DNA of 5,832 bases from assembly GCA_017452335.1 (NCBI GenBank), contig JAFTMP010000286.1, forward strand, positions 1 to 5,832, in the 5' to 3' direction. Source of the DNA: Clostridia bacterium (GTDB lineage Bacteria > Bacillota > Clostridia > Oscillospirales > CAG-272). The stretch's first letter is position 1, and the number at the start of each line of letters is the position of its first letter. This document shows, piece after piece, positions 3,550 to 5,832 of the stretch. The notes below the pieces were generated by a model. The model was not told the DNA's origin. It was given only the letters and a program-made list of their open reading frames with translations, and made no database searches. Made by a program: the position numbers and the translations under genes.

Positions 3550-3601
3550 GGCGTTCGTTTTCGCCGTTTTTTCATTTTTTGATCTTCGTTTTCAAAAAAT
3601 G
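3550..3601 (+). promoter_or_regulatory. Two stem-loops in the glnN leader, possible attenuator
   Basis: The first stem, GGCG/CGCC (3550-3553/3562-3565), is followed by GTTTTTTC and so resembles a small terminator. The second, CATTTTTTGA/TCAAAAAATG (3573-3582/3592-3601), is a perfect 10-bp AU-rich hairpin. Both loops contain TTCGTTT. The leader is strongly T-rich with oligo-T blocks. I see no T-box motif and no recognisable glutamine riboswitch core. Attenuation is possible but unproven. Confidence 0.4.
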
Positions 3602-3649
3602 AAGGGCAAATCCGCCAACAATCCAGCAAAAAACAGAAAGGATTTTACA

Positions 3650-5734
<2,085 letters not shown>

Positions 5735-5745
5735 GTTAATTTATT

Positions 5746-5832
5746 GGGGCGTTGCCCCCGGCTCGGGGTGCCACCCCGTACCCCGCCAAGGGCTCTGCCC
5801 TTAGAACCCGCCTAAGAACCTTTTTATAAAAA
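5746..5832 (+). repeat. GC-rich multi-hairpin intergenic repeat, cut by the window end
   Basis: Several short hairpins in a row after glnN: GGGGC-GTT-GCCCC (5746-5758), CGGGGT-GCC-ACCCCG (5764-5778), AAGGGC-TCT-GCCCTT (5788-5802) and CTTAG/CTAAG (5800-5804/5812-5816), then CCTTTTTATAAAAA at the end. Serial GC-rich small hairpins after genes are a familiar dispersed repeat in clostridial and ruminococcal genomes. It probably also serves as the glnN 3'-end signal. Copy number in this genome cannot be seen here. Confidence 0.6.

Noticed and set aside
3461..3649. In-frame N-terminal extension of GlnN by 63 residues
   Set aside because: The extension contains the consensus promoter and T-rich leader, encodes low-complexity Phe-rich sequence, and has no SD. 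ATG 3650 has a good SD and gives the family's usual N terminus.
3515..3649. T-box, glutamine riboswitch or GlnR/TnrA box controlling glnN
   Set aside because: I could not find the T-box antiterminator sequence, a glnA riboswitch core or TGTNA-N7-TNACA in the leader or promoter region.

Overview
The window looks like chromosomal DNA from an anaerobic member of the Bacillota, most likely class Clostridia and perhaps an Oscillospirales-type gut bacterium. The evidence is a type III glutamine synthetase (GlnN), AT-rich intergenic DNA with near-consensus TTGACA/TATACT promoters, AAGGxGGT-type ribosome binding sites, U-tract terminators, and a GC-rich multi-hairpin repeat after glnN of a kind common in that group. 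The taxonomic placement is inference.

Layout. (1) 103-1155, minus strand: a membrane acyltransferase of the acyltransferase-3 family, with its own promoter (1242-1270) and a possible terminator (50-69). (2) 1357-3244, plus strand: about 1.9 kb with no conventional gene but clear internal order. A consensus promoter (1357-1385) is followed by five tandem, diverged units and then a strong intrinsic terminator (3207-3244). Each unit has a Shine-Dalgarno sequence of the form AAAGGYGGT, a 18-25 codon ORF for a strongly basic peptide with the core [ILV]M-x-x-AFR-[NQ]-[GR]-R-x-x-[LQ]-K, a GCGC-closed stem-loop just after the stop codon, and, further down, a second small stem-loop (GCAC-C-UU...AA-A-GUGC). 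The five peptides contain no Asp or Glu. Synonymous differences, frame-preserving length changes and compensatory base changes suggest that both the peptides and the RNA structures are maintained. I do not recognise this system; it is the main discovery candidate of the window. (3) 3245-3479: an orphan terminator-like hairpin and an A-tract-rich region. (4) 3480-5734, plus strand: glnN with a strong promoter, a roughly 135-nt structured leader and a complete 694-residue enzyme. (5) 5746-5832: a GC-rich multi-hairpin repeat running to the window end.

How they relate. The acyltransferase and the peptide array are divergently transcribed from an AT-rich region. The array and glnN each have their own promoter and are separated by a terminator, so they are separate transcription units. 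Their promoters are very alike (same -35, same -10, 17-bp spacer), which suggests both are strongly expressed. Nothing in the sequence shows that the peptides act on glutamine synthetase; that link is only positional.
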